Part shown: positions 24,327-33,654 of the stretch, in pieces
Numbering within the stretch: position 1 is the stretch's first letter
How the letters are laid out: each line of letters opens with the position of its first letter
NCBI GenBank assembly: GCA_945878875.1
Contig: CAMCUC010000006.1
Coordinates: forward strand, 1-64,000
From: Rhizobium sp. Q54
Lineage (GTDB): Bacteria; Pseudomonadota; Alphaproteobacteria; Rhizobiales; Beijerinckiaceae
Direction of reading: 5' to 3'
Length of the DNA: 64,000 nt
Notes under the pieces: model-generated
What the model was told of the DNA's origin: nothing
What the model saw: only the letters and a program-made list of their open reading frames with translations
Databases searched by the model: none
Program-made: the position numbers and the translations under genes

Positions 24327-25571
24327 ATGGACCTCATTGCTGATCGCGGTCGCCGCGTCACGGTGGAAGAACTCAACACGTCCAAACTGCTGGCGCACGC
24401 CGCCAAACAGGTGAAGGATCGCAAGTTCGACGACGTGCTGATCGTCGACACCGACGCGCACCATTACGAGAACGAGAATTTCGCTGAAATTCTCCCCTTC
24501 ATGGAGAATGAGGTTCTCAAGCAGCTGGCGCTGGCGGCGCGCGCCAAGGGCGGTCGCGGAAACGTCATGCCGTCGGGCTTCGGCTACCAGGACATGGGCG
24601 GACGCGTAACGCGCTATCCCCTGCGCACCAGCGAGAAAACTGATCCGAGCCGCCAGCGCGACGCCCAATTGGGCGACCGCTGGATGAACGCGATGGGCGT
24701 GGATTATTCCTGCCTGTTTCCCACCGGCATGCTCAACATCGGCCTGCATCCCCAGAAGGAGATGGAGTTCGAATTGTGCTGGGCCTACGCGCGCTGGGTG
24801 ACTGAAAAGGCGCTGCCCGATTGCAACGGACGCATGTACACCATGCTCTGCCTTCCCTTCAGCGATCCGGAAGGCTCCCTGCGCATGGTCGAGACCTTCG
24901 GCGACCGCAAGGGCGTCGGCGGGTTTATGATAACCTCCGTGCGCGAAAAGATGCAGGTCAGCGACAACGCCTACATGAAGGTTTATCGCGCCATTGAAGA
25001 GCGTGGCCTCGCCGTCGCCTTTCATTCGGGCCCGAACTGGGGCTCCAACACGTTCCAGAGCTGCAACCGCTTCCTTTCGGCCCACGCGCTAGGCTTCTCG
25101 TGGTTCAACATCCTGCATTGCACGAACTGGGTCGTGAACGGCATGGGCGAACGCTTCCCCAAACTCCCCGTGTTGTGGATTGAGTCGGGCCTTGCCTGGA
25201 TCCCGTTCCTGATGCAGCGCCTCGATCATGAATACATGCTGCGCCCGTCGGAATGCCCGGTTCTGAAGAAGAAGCCGTCCGACTATATGCGCGACATGTT
25301 CTATTCTTCGCAGCCGATGGAAATTCAGGACATGGACGCGCTGCAGACGACGTTCCGCATGATCAACGCGGAAACGCAGCTCCTTTACGCCTCTGATTAT
25401 CCCCATTGGGATTTCGACCTGCCCTCCACGATCTACGATCTGCCGTTCCTGACCGACAAAGCCCGGCACAACATTTTGGGCGGCACGGCGCACAAGATCT
25501 TCAAGCTGCCGCCGCGCAACGAGGCGCAGAAGGCGAATCTCATCAAGTATGGAAATTACGTAGGGGGCTGA
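24327..25571 (+). CDS. Amidohydrolase family (amidohydro_2 type) metal-dependent hydrolase
   Basis: VLIVDTDAHHYE (DxH-type start), AFHSGPNWG, ASDYPHWDFDLPSTI ... GGTAHKIFKL typical of amidohydrolase_2 decarboxylase/hydrolase proteins. Confidence 0.88.
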   Translation: MDLIADRGRRVTVEELNTSKLLAHAAKQVKDRKFDDVLIVDTDAHHYENENFAEILPFMENEVLKQLALAARAKGGRGNVMPSGFGYQDMGGRVTRYPLRTSEKTDPSRQRDAQLGDRWMNAMGVDYSCLFPTGMLNIGLHPQKEMEFELCWAYARWVTEKALPDCNGRMYTMLCLPFSDPEGSLRMVETFGDRKGVGGFMITSVREKMQVSDNAYMKVYRAIEERGLAVAFHSGPNWGSNTFQSCNRFLSAHALGFSWFNILHCTNWVVNGMGERFPKLPVLWIESGLAWIPFLMQRLDHEYMLRPSECPVLKKKPSDYMRDMFYSSQPMEIQDMDALQTTFRMINAETQLLYASDYPHWDFDLPSTIYDLPFLTDKARHNILGGTAHKIFKLPPRNEAQKANLIKYGNYVGG

Positions 25572-25788
25572 AAAAGTCCTGACGACCACGCTCGCAAGAG
25601 CAGGCTACTGGGGCGGGCGACTTTCAGTTGTCCGCCCATTTCTATGCTCTGTGCAGCAATCGGCTCTGGCCGCCGGTTTGTGTTTCCTTAAGGCCGTTCG
25701 AGTTTCCCGCGCCCTGCCCCTGCGTCGCCGGGGTTTCACAAAGGTGCGCTTAAGTGCTAAAGCGTCGCCTCGTCACGAGGGAATTTAG

Positions 25789-27093
25789 ATGCGCATAGCG
25801 ATGATCGGTTCAGGATACGTCGGCCTGGTGTCAGGCGCCTGTTTCTCTGATTTTGGTCATGTGGTGACGTGCGTAGACCGTGACGCTTCCCGCATCGAGG
25901 CGCTCAAGCGCGGACAATCGCCCATCTTCGAGCCCGGCCTGCCGGAAATGGTCGAATCGAACGTGCGCCAGAACCGCCTGTTCTTCACCACCGATCTGGC
26001 GTCCGCCGTGGCTTCCGCCGACGCCGTATTCATCGCGGTGGGCACGCCCTCGCGGCGTGGCGACGGCCATGCCGATCTGTCCTATGTCTATGGCGCAGCG
26101 TGCGAGATTGCGGCGGCGCTCAGCGGCTACACCGTCATTGTCACCAAATCGACCGTGCCGGTGGGCACCGGCGACCAGGTCGAGGCGATCATGCGCGAGG
26201 CGCGCCCGGACGCGGAATTCTCAGTCGTCTCGAACCCGGAATTTTTGCGCGAGGGCGCAGCCATCGCTGACTTCAAACGCCCGGACCGCATTGTCGTGGG
26301 CGCCGAGGACGAGCGCTCGCGCGAAGTGATGCAGGAGCTGTATCGCCCGCTCTATCTCAATCAGCCGCCGATCATGTTTACGGGTCGGCGCACGTCCGAG
26401 TTGACGAAATACGCAGCCAATGCGTTCCTGGCCACCAAGATCACGTTCATCAACGAGATAGCGGACCTTTGCGAAAAGCTTGGCGCCAACGTTCAGGACG
26501 TGGCGCGCGGCATTGGCCTCGACAATCGCATTGGCTCAAAGTTTCTGCACGCAGGCCCCGGCTATGGCGGCTCGTGCTTTCCAAAAGACACTCTGGCGCT
26601 GGTGCGCACGGCGCAGGAAGCGGGCTCGCCGGTGCGCATCGTCGAGACGGTGGCCGCCGCCAATGAATTGCGCAAGCGCCGCATGGCCGACAAAGTGCTC
26701 GACGCCTGCGGCGGCTCGGTGACGGGCAAGACGATTGCGGTTTTAGGTTTGGCCTTCAAGCCCAACACAGACGACATGCGCGACGCGCCCTCGCTCGCCA
26801 TCATTCCCGCGCTGCAATCTTTAGGCGCAAGCGTGCGCGCGTTCGATCCTGAAAGCATGGCGCAGGCGCGCCCGCTGCTGCCTGGCGTGACGTTCTGCGA
26901 CGAGCCGTATTCATGCATCGAGGGCGCCGATGCGCTGGTGATCGTGACCGAATGGGACGCCTTCCGCGCGCTTGATCTTGATCGCGTGAAAGCCTCTCTG
27001 GCAGAGCCGGTCGTCGTCGATCTGCGCAACATTTATCGCCCCGCCGAAATGGCCCGCAAGGGTTTCCGTTACGTCAGCGTAGGACGACCGTGA
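25789..27093 (+). CDS. UDP-glucose 6-dehydrogenase
   Basis: MRIAMIGSGYVGLVSGACFSDFGHVVTCVDRD ... GPGYGGSCFPKDTLAL ... GLAFKPNTDDMRDAPSL. Confidence 0.95.
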   Translation: MRIAMIGSGYVGLVSGACFSDFGHVVTCVDRDASRIEALKRGQSPIFEPGLPEMVESNVRQNRLFFTTDLASAVASADAVFIAVGTPSRRGDGHADLSYVYGAACEIAAALSGYTVIVTKSTVPVGTGDQVEAIMREARPDAEFSVVSNPEFLREGAAIADFKRPDRIVVGAEDERSREVMQELYRPLYLNQPPIMFTGRRTSELTKYAANAFLATKITFINEIADLCEKLGANVQDVARGIGLDNRIGSKFLHAGPGYGGSCFPKDTLALVRTAQEAGSPVRIVETVAAANELRKRRMADKVLDACGGSVTGKTIAVLGLAFKPNTDDMRDAPSLAIIPALQSLGASVRAFDPESMAQARPLLPGVTFCDEPYSCIEGADALVIVTEWDAFRALDLDRVKASLAEPVVVDLRNIYRPAEMARKGFRYVSVGRP

Positions 27094-27219
27094 AAGCTCT
27101 TCTTTTTTACGGAAAAGCAGCTTTGCTAGCTAATGCTTAATTAAAATAAGCGACCCTTCGCATGCCCGGACATTGCGCCGCGCACGCCAACGCTGGCGAT
27201 TCTGGCGGATGAGGGTCAT

Positions 27220-28548
27220 ATGTCGCTCATCGTCATCATCGATGATCGGGTTACAAACAGGAATGTCTTTTCCAAACTTGCGGCTTCCATCGAGGCCGAC
27301 GTTAGCGTGCGCGCGTTCGGCGATCCGCGTGAGGCGCTCGAATGGCTGGAGACCAATACGCCCGATCTCGTCATCACCGATTACAGGATGCCTCATTTTG
27401 ACGGCGCGGAATTCATCCGGCGCTTCCGGCAAATTCCCGGCGCCGAAGATATTCCCGCCATCGTGATCACAGTTTACGAAGAACGTCTGTTTCGCCTGCG
27501 CGCGCTTGAGGCGGACGCGACCGATTTTCTGCATTCTCCGGTCGATCATTATGAATTTGTCACCCGCGCCCGCAATCTGCTCAAATTGCACAAGCACCAG
27601 GTTTTGCTGAGCGAGCGCGCTGCGCAGCTCGCCCATCTTGTGCAAAATAGCGCCAGCGCCCGGAGCGAGCGCGAACGTGATCTGCGCGACGCCTGCGAGC
27701 GTTTGGGGCAAGTTATCGACAGCCTGCCAGCTCTGGTGAGCGCCATTCGTCCCGACGGAACAATCTTGCTGGTAAACGCCCAGCAAACGGAGTTTGCGGG
27801 TCTGCCCGCCGAAGACGTTGTGGACAGGCCGGCTGCTATTTTGTTTGGCGCCGAGCGCGCGCTGGCTCATTCCTGCCTTGATGCGCGTGTGTTCGATACC
27901 GGGGAGGCCTTGCCCGATTTTGACGAGCAGGTAACCGACAAGGCTGGCGCGCTGCGGTTTTTGCGCACGCGCAAGACGCCGCTGAAGGGGCGCGACGGTC
28001 ACGTCACCAGCGTGCTCACGTCTTCAGTCGAGACAGCTTGTCAGGATGTGGCGACGTCCAACGCAGTCCGGCAGCTGCGCGCCATCGCCTCAAACGCTTC
28101 CGCAAACTTCGCCGATGGCAAGGTTCTGCGCGAGCAGGTCCATAGTCTGATCGCACGCGGACGTGCCGGAGAGGCGATGTTTGCGCTGCATCTGGTCGAT
28201 CTTGGGTTGAAGGGCGGACGGGCGTCGCAGCCTGGTCCGCAAGTGGAGCGTGAATTGCGCGCTATGGCCCGCAAGCTTGCAGGCCGGGTGCGCGACGAGC
28301 ATGGACTGGCGCGGCTCGACAGCGACGAAATCGTGGTTCTGCAATCCAATGTCACACGTCCCGAACAGGCAAATGATTTTGCACAGCGCATAATGAAAGC
28401 TGTTTGCGAGCCCCAAAGCAGGCGCGCTGGCGATGCCCCGCAAGATGCGGCGGTGGGCATCGCGCTGCATCCGCGCGATGGCGATGATTTTGACGAATTG
28501 CTGCGCCATGCGCGCGGTGCCCGCACGCGCACAAAAGGCGCCGCATGA
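27220..28548 (+). CDS. Response regulator: REC + PAS-like + degenerate GGDEF
   Basis: REC: IVIIDDRVTNRNVFSKL...LVITDYRMPHFDGAEFIRRFR; C-terminal ARLDSDEIVVLQ at the position of RxGGDEFxxL. Confidence 0.8.
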   Translation: MSLIVIIDDRVTNRNVFSKLAASIEADVSVRAFGDPREALEWLETNTPDLVITDYRMPHFDGAEFIRRFRQIPGAEDIPAIVITVYEERLFRLRALEADATDFLHSPVDHYEFVTRARNLLKLHKHQVLLSERAAQLAHLVQNSASARSERERDLRDACERLGQVIDSLPALVSAIRPDGTILLVNAQQTEFAGLPAEDVVDRPAAILFGAERALAHSCLDARVFDTGEALPDFDEQVTDKAGALRFLRTRKTPLKGRDGHVTSVLTSSVETACQDVATSNAVRQLRAIASNASANFADGKVLREQVHSLIARGRAGEAMFALHLVDLGLKGGRASQPGPQVERELRAMARKLAGRVRDEHGLARLDSDEIVVLQSNVTRPEQANDFAQRIMKAVCEPQSRRAGDAPQDAAVGIALHPRDGDDFDELLRHARGARTRTKGAA

Positions 28549-29287
28549 GCACGAACAATCTCAAATACTCGCCGGGACCTCTGACGAAAGCGCCTGCGCT
28601 GGTGCGCCTTCTCGATGGTACGCCGGTTCAAGCTGGCGCGCGCTTTGACCGCCCTTGGCTATGACGCGATTGAGGGCGACCATGATCCTGTCAGCCTGAT
28701 CCGGGACGGACGCTGCGACCTGTTGTTGATTGAAGCCGATCAGGCGCCGGGCGCGCTTTGGCCGATTGAAGATTTATGCCAGATCGCCCGCGCCCATTGG
28801 CGCGATTGCGTCATCGTGGTGCTAGCGGGCGAGGACGACTGGTCAACCGAGCGTTGCCGTTTGATTGGAATAACCGCCGCGCTGCCCAAGCTGGTGACGA
28901 CCGATGCGCTGCACGCATGTTTGCAGACGCTTTTGGGTACGCCCGAGCCGGTGGCGCCGCTGCTGGACATGCGCATTCTCGTCGATCTGGAGCGCCTGGG
29001 CGGGCGCGCGTTTGTGGCTGAGCTGGTGGAGCAATTTGCAATTGAGTGCGAGGCGCTGCCGCAAGCGCTGGAGCTGGCCGCAAAGGCGCGCGACGATTAC
29101 GCCTTCTGCGCGCTCTTGCATGCGCTGCGCGGCGGGCAATCTTGGCGCGTCGCGCGTTTTCGCCCGCTGCCTCGCCTGGCGCGAACTCAGCGCGATGGAC
29201 CTGGCGCAAAACGGCGACTGCCGCGTCGCGATTCTGCGCGACGATCTTGCGCAGACAATCATCGCCTTGCGGGCTTTGCCGGGTTAG
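28545..29287 (+). pseudogene. REC-like/HPt protein disrupted by at least one frameshift
   Basis: HPt signature HALRGG reads in frame 1 (to about 29136), continuation NLGASRVFARCLAWRELSAMDLAQNGDCRVAILRDDLAQTIIALRALPG* in frame 2; ATGA overlap with the upstream gene at 28545. Confidence 0.65.
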
Positions 29288-29316
29288 GGTCAATCAGGAT
29301 TATCAGGAGATTGATC

Positions 29317-29682
29317 ATGCAGCCGACAGCGCTTGAAGCAACAGCCATCGCCGCGCAACTGGCTGCCGATCTGCCCAAATGGCGCCATGAGGGAAACGCG
29401 ATCAGGCGCACCTTCAAAGTCAACGGCTTCAAGAGCGCGATGATGCTCGCAAACGCGATTGGCCACCTGGCCGAACAGGCCTGGCATCATCCTGATATCG
29501 CCATTTCGTGGGGCAAGGTGGAGGTTGGTCTGTGGAGCCATGACGCGGGCGGCGTGACGCCGCGCGATCTGGCGCTGGCGCTGCGGATCGAGGATTTTGC
29601 GATCTGGCGTCCAAACGCAAAAACCGGCCCGCTGGAGGGGACTCCAGCGGACACGGTTCATGCTTATGTGCTGGGGGATTGA
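29317..29682 (+). CDS. phhB: 4a-hydroxytetrahydrobiopterin dehydratase (pterin-4-alpha-carbinolamine dehydratase)
   Basis: IRRTFKVNGFKSAMMLANAIGHLAEQAWHHPDIAISWGKVEVGLWSHDAGGVTPRDLALALRID-like PCD sequence. Confidence 0.92.
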   Translation: MQPTALEATAIAAQLAADLPKWRHEGNAIRRTFKVNGFKSAMMLANAIGHLAEQAWHHPDIAISWGKVEVGLWSHDAGGVTPRDLALALRIEDFAIWRPNAKTGPLEGTPADTVHAYVLGD

Positions 29683-29686
29683 GCGC

Positions 29687-29977
29687 CTATTTCTCGGCGT
29701 CTCGTCCGTCTGGCTCGCGGCCCCCGTGGGAGGCGTGGCCGCCCTTGCGTCCCGCCTCGCTGGCCAGCTCATGATCGCGAGAGAAGCTGCGCATGGCGGG
29801 GCGAACGCTCTGGCCACCTTTGCGCCCGGCTTCGGCGGCAAGCGAACGATTGCGTGAGAAGCTGCGTTTCTACTTGGGCACGCTGGTGCCGCCCTTGCGG
29901 GCGATCTGGCGCTGTTTCTCCGGATCCATTGATGCAAAGCCCCGGGTTGATTTACGAACTGGCTTGTCGGTTTCCAT
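29687..29977 (-). pseudogene. KGG-motif (stress-induced, con-10/GsiB-type) protein with internal amber codon
   Basis: METDKPVRKSTRGFASMDPEKQRQIARKGGTSVPK*KRSFSRNRSLAAEAGRKGGQSVRPAMRSFSRDHELASEAGRKGGHASHGGREPDGRDAEK*; TAG at 29872-29870. Confidence 0.85.
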
Positions 29978-30228
29978 GAGAGATCCATTTGCTCGACGCG
30001 ACAACACACTGACGTTTTTTGGGTCTTGAGAAGCCCGCCGAACGCCAGGACCAGGGCGCGGCGAGACATCTCCCCCCGTCGCTGAACCTTGTCAGTGAGA
30101 CAACCGCAAGCTGCGGTGGAAGTTCCCGAAAAAGCGCTCAGATATGAAATTTTTTGCTGATGTTCGAAACCATTCGGAAAACAATCTAATCTCGCCATAC
30201 TCAAGTTCTTGACTTAACACGGGAGACA

Positions 30229-31668
30229 GTGGTGCAGCTTCAATCCGAGCCGTCGGCGCCGATGCGGCGCGAAAAAGACTCAATTGGCCCCGTCGATGTG
30301 CCTGCCGATCGTTATTGGGGCGCGCAGACGCAACGCTCTCTGGAAAACTTCCCCATTGGCGCAACGCCAATGCCGCTTGCGCTCGTCCATGCGCTGGCGC
30401 TGGTCAAGCGCGTGGCGGCGCAGACCAATCGCGACCTTGGCCTGATGGCGCCTGATTTGGCGGACACGATCATCGCAGCCGCAGACGAGGCGGTGGGTGG
30501 GCTGCTCGACGATCATTTCCCACTGGTCGTCTGGCAGACGGGTTCGGGCACGCAGACAAATATGAACGTCAACGAGGTGATCGCCAATCGCGCCAGCGAA
30601 ATTCTTGGTCATAAACTGGGCGCACCAAAGCCGCCTGTGCATCCCATCGATCACGTCAATCTGGGTCAATCCTCCAACGATTGCTTTCCAACCGCCATGC
30701 ATGTGGCTGCAGCTTTAGAGACCACGAGCCGCCTGTTGCCCGCGCTGGAGGCGCTGGCGGGCGCGCTGGAGGGCAAGGCGCAGGCGTTCGCCTCAATCGT
30801 GAAGATCGGGCGCACGCATTTGCAGGACGCCACGCCGATCTCGCTGGGTCAGGAATTTTCCGGCTGGGCGGCGCAAGTCCGGCTCGGGACTGCGCGGGTG
30901 CGCATGGCGTTGGGGGATGTGTTCGCGCTGGCCCAGGGCGGCACGGCGGTGGGCACGGGGCTGAACGCGCATCCAGATTTTGCGGATCGCTTTGCCCATT
31001 CCATAAAGAGCGCCACCGGGCTGCCGTTTGCCAGCGCGCAAAACAAGTTCGAGGCTTTAGCATGCCACGATTCTTTGGCGTTTTTCCATGGCGCTTTAAG
31101 CGCGCTGGCGGGCGGGCTGTTCAAGATCGCGAGCGACATCCGCCTCCTGGGCAGCGGCCCGCGCTCCGGATTTGGGGAATTGAGCCTGCCGGAAAACGAG
31201 CCCGGCTCCTCGATCATGCCAGGCAAGGTCAACCCGACGCAGGCCGAGGCGCTGACGATGGTGTGCGCGCGCGTGTTCGGCAATCAGGCGACCGTCACCT
31301 TCGCCGCCTCGCAGGGGCATTTGCAGCTCAACGTGTTCAAGCCGGTGATCGCAGACGCAGTCCTGCAATCGATCGGCTTGCTCGCCGATTCCGCGCTGAG
31401 TTTTTCCAAGAATTGCATTGAAGGGATTGAGCCCAACGAGGCGCGCATCGCCGAACTGGTCTCGCGCTCGCTGATGCTGGTGACGGCGCTGGCGCCCGAG
31501 ATCGGCTACGACAAAGCCGCGCACATCGCCAAAGCCGCGCACGCCAGCGGGAGGACTTTGCGGGAAGAGGCGTTGAAGGCGGGCGTTGATCCGGAGCTTT
31601 TCGATGCTTTGGTGCGGGCCGATTTGATGCTGGCGCCGAAGGCTTCCAATCAAGAAGCTCGAAAATAA
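30229..31668 (+). CDS. fumC: Class II fumarate hydratase
   Basis: [22 protein letters not shown] ... [23 protein letters not shown] start. Confidence 0.96.
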   Translation: MVQLQSEPSAPMRREKDSIGPVDVPADRYWGAQTQRSLENFPIGATPMPLALVHALALVKRVAAQTNRDLGLMAPDLADTIIAAADEAVGGLLDDHFPLVVWQTGSGTQTNMNVNEVIANRASEILGHKLGAPKPPVHPIDHVNLGQSSNDCFPTAMHVAAALETTSRLLPALEALAGALEGKAQAFASIVKIGRTHLQDATPISLGQEFSGWAAQVRLGTARVRMALGDVFALAQGGTAVGTGLNAHPDFADRFAHSIKSATGLPFASAQNKFEALACHDSLAFFHGALSALAGGLFKIASDIRLLGSGPRSGFGELSLPENEPGSSIMPGKVNPTQAEALTMVCARVFGNQATVTFAASQGHLQLNVFKPVIADAVLQSIGLLADSALSFSKNCIEGIEPNEARIAELVSRSLMLVTALAPEIGYDKAAHIAKAAHASGRTLREEALKAGVDPELFDALVRADLMLAPKASNQEARK

Positions 31669-31670
31669 AT

Positions 31671-32669
31671 TCACGGCGCCTTGGGCGGACTCGCCCGCAA
31701 ACATTGCTGCGTTAATCCATCATAGCGCGAACGGTCGGCCTCGTTCATCCGCCCGCCGGTCATCTTGTCCCACAGGCCAGCTTTGTTGGCCTCGCGCACC
31801 ACGCAGGTGCAGGCGCTCTCGCAGAACTCGCGTCCTGCGCCCGCCTTCACGCATTGGCCAACGCAGGATGCATGAAACATCGGCTGGTCGCGATCAGCAG
31901 GCGGCGGGCCGATGACTTGCGACGCGATGAACACGAGCGCGAACAGAACCGGCTGGTGGGCGAGATAGAACGCCAGCGAATGACGCCCGCCGAGCGTCAG
32001 AATGCGCGAGATGGCGCCGCTCTCGCGCCAGCCTGTCATGCGCTCCGGCAATCCGCGCGCAAGAAACGCCTGCGCGCCAGCAAGGCCCAGCAAAGTAAAG
32101 CCTGCCCACGGAAAGAATGGCCGCCAGTCATTGCTGCGCGGTTCAACCGCTCCAAGCCCGGACCAGTACTGGATCAGCTCAAAATGGGCGCCGGCGATAA
32201 GCCACGGCGCGATGATGATCGCGGTTCCCGTCAACGCTGCCAGCGACCAGGGTCTGCCCAGAAACAACAGCCCCAAAAGACTTGCCGCAAGGATGCAATG
32301 CAGGATGCCAAAGCCGACATGCGAATCGGGAAAAATCCAAGAGGTGACGAGCGTCACCAGCAGAGCGGCGGCAAATACAAATCCCAGCCGGCGCCAGAAC
32401 GCGGCGAGCTTCAGCCCGTCGCGAGCCGCCAGCGCCAGACTGACCCCCACCAACGCGAGGAACGCAATCGCGACGCTATGCCCAAAAGCCAGAAATAGCG
32501 GCTTTTGAACAAGCTCCGGCGCGACAAGGCCAAAGAACGCCAGATTCCAGACGAGGTGATAAACCGCCATCGCCGCAAGCGCGGCCCCGCGCGCAGCGTC
32601 AACAAACGGCAGGCGCGGGGCTTGCTGGCTCACGACACAAGACTCACTTTTTGGCTTTGAACGATCCAA
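31671..32669 (-). CDS. DUF1624 / heparan-alpha-glucosaminide N-acetyltransferase-like membrane protein
   Basis: PRLPFVDAARGAALAAMAVYHLVWNLAFFG ... multiple TM helices ... GRHSLAFYLAHQPVLF; Cys-rich C-terminal tail. Confidence 0.82.
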   Translation of the reverse strand: MDRSKPKSESCVVSQQAPRLPFVDAARGAALAAMAVYHLVWNLAFFGLVAPELVQKPLFLAFGHSVAIAFLALVGVSLALAARDGLKLAAFWRRLGFVFAAALLVTLVTSWIFPDSHVGFGILHCILAASLLGLLFLGRPWSLAALTGTAIIIAPWLIAGAHFELIQYWSGLGAVEPRSNDWRPFFPWAGFTLLGLAGAQAFLARGLPERMTGWRESGAISRILTLGGRHSLAFYLAHQPVLFALVFIASQVIGPPPADRDQPMFHASCVGQCVKAGAGREFCESACTCVVREANKAGLWDKMTGGRMNEADRSRYDGLTQQCLRASPPKAP

Positions 32670-33654
32670 AAATCATATCCGGCGCCGACGTATTATGTCG
32701 CGAGAAGCTCGTGCGACCAGCCCAGATTTCGCTGGCCTCGGCTGTTTTGAAATCCATGATCGAGGCCTCGCCCCAACGCTGTTGCGCCTTTGGCTTCCAC
32801 GCGATACGCGCCGCGTCGTTATTGGATTCGGTGATATACATCGAGCGCAATGAGGCGAACGGCAGGTCGCGCGGAACGGCGCCCTCAAGCGCCACGTCGA
32901 GCGCGATATGTTCGGGATCAAGCGCGCTGATTTTCATCACCGCCGCGCCGCCGCGCGCAAACTCCAGCCTGAACGTGCGGGCCTGCGCGTCGAACACGAT
33001 TTCTTTGAGATCGACGATAGGACGCTGCTGCATTTCCACCGGGCCGATCAGGAACGAGGAGCCGTAGGCCGTCCAGCGCATGTCGGCGAAGGGCAGCGGG
33101 CGGGCGCGCCAATAGCCATCGGGCGGATAGACCACCAGCACTTCTTCGGCGCGCTCACGATGATTGGTCCACACCTGCAACAGGTGGATCTCTTTGAACG
33201 CCTCGTTCTTGTTGATCTCTTTATCAACCACGCGAACCGGCGTGTTGGCGCCGCGCCAGAAGGTTGGATAGGTCCACGCCACCAATTGCAGATCGGGCGT
33301 CTCAAAAATCGTGCGGCGAATGATCTTCTTCGTGGACGTCGCCACCACCGGATCGCCGCTCATGTCGCAGGCGGTGAAGTCGGGCAAATAGCGATCAATC
33401 CCGATGCCGCCGATGAAGGCGGGATGGACGGCCTGCACCCGAAACGTCGCGGGCGGGACGCCGCCGTTCAGGGCCGCAAAATCGACCTGAATATTGTCCT
33501 TCTCCGCGCACAAAACCGCCTCGCTGCGGTTTGTCACCGCCACCGCGATCTCGTCGGGATCAATCGCGCGGGCGGGAAGGTTTGGCTGCGCAGGTTGCGC
33601 AAGCGCGCTCGTGGAAATTGCGCTCATCAGCAACGCAAAAGCAAAGTTTTTCAT
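32644..33654 (-). CDS. Uncharacterised secreted protein in the opgH locus
   Basis: Signal peptide MKNFAFALLMSAISTSALAQP; overlaps opgH stop (33651-33654) and the DUF1624 start; no OpgG signature recognised. Confidence 0.75.
   Translation of the reverse strand: MKNFAFALLMSAISTSALAQPAQPNLPARAIDPDEIAVAVTNRSEAVLCAEKDNIQVDFAALNGGVPPATFRVQAVHPAFIGGIGIDRYLPDFTACDMSGDPVVATSTKKIIRRTIFETPDLQLVAWTYPTFWRGANTPVRVVDKEINKNEAFKEIHLLQVWTNHRERAEEVLVVYPPDGYWRARPLPFADMRWTAYGSSFLIGPVEMQQRPIVDLKEIVFDAQARTFRLEFARGGAAVMKISALDPEHIALDVALEGAVPRDLPFASLRSMYITESNNDAARIAWKPKAQQRWGEASIMDFKTAEASEIWAGRTSFSRHNTSAPDMIFGSFKAKK

Noticed and set aside
28615-29682. Genuine REC-HPt-PhhB fusion protein
   Set aside because: The HPt continuation lies in another frame with its own stop at 29287 and PhhB has its own ATG at 29317; fusion judged an artefact of a frameshift
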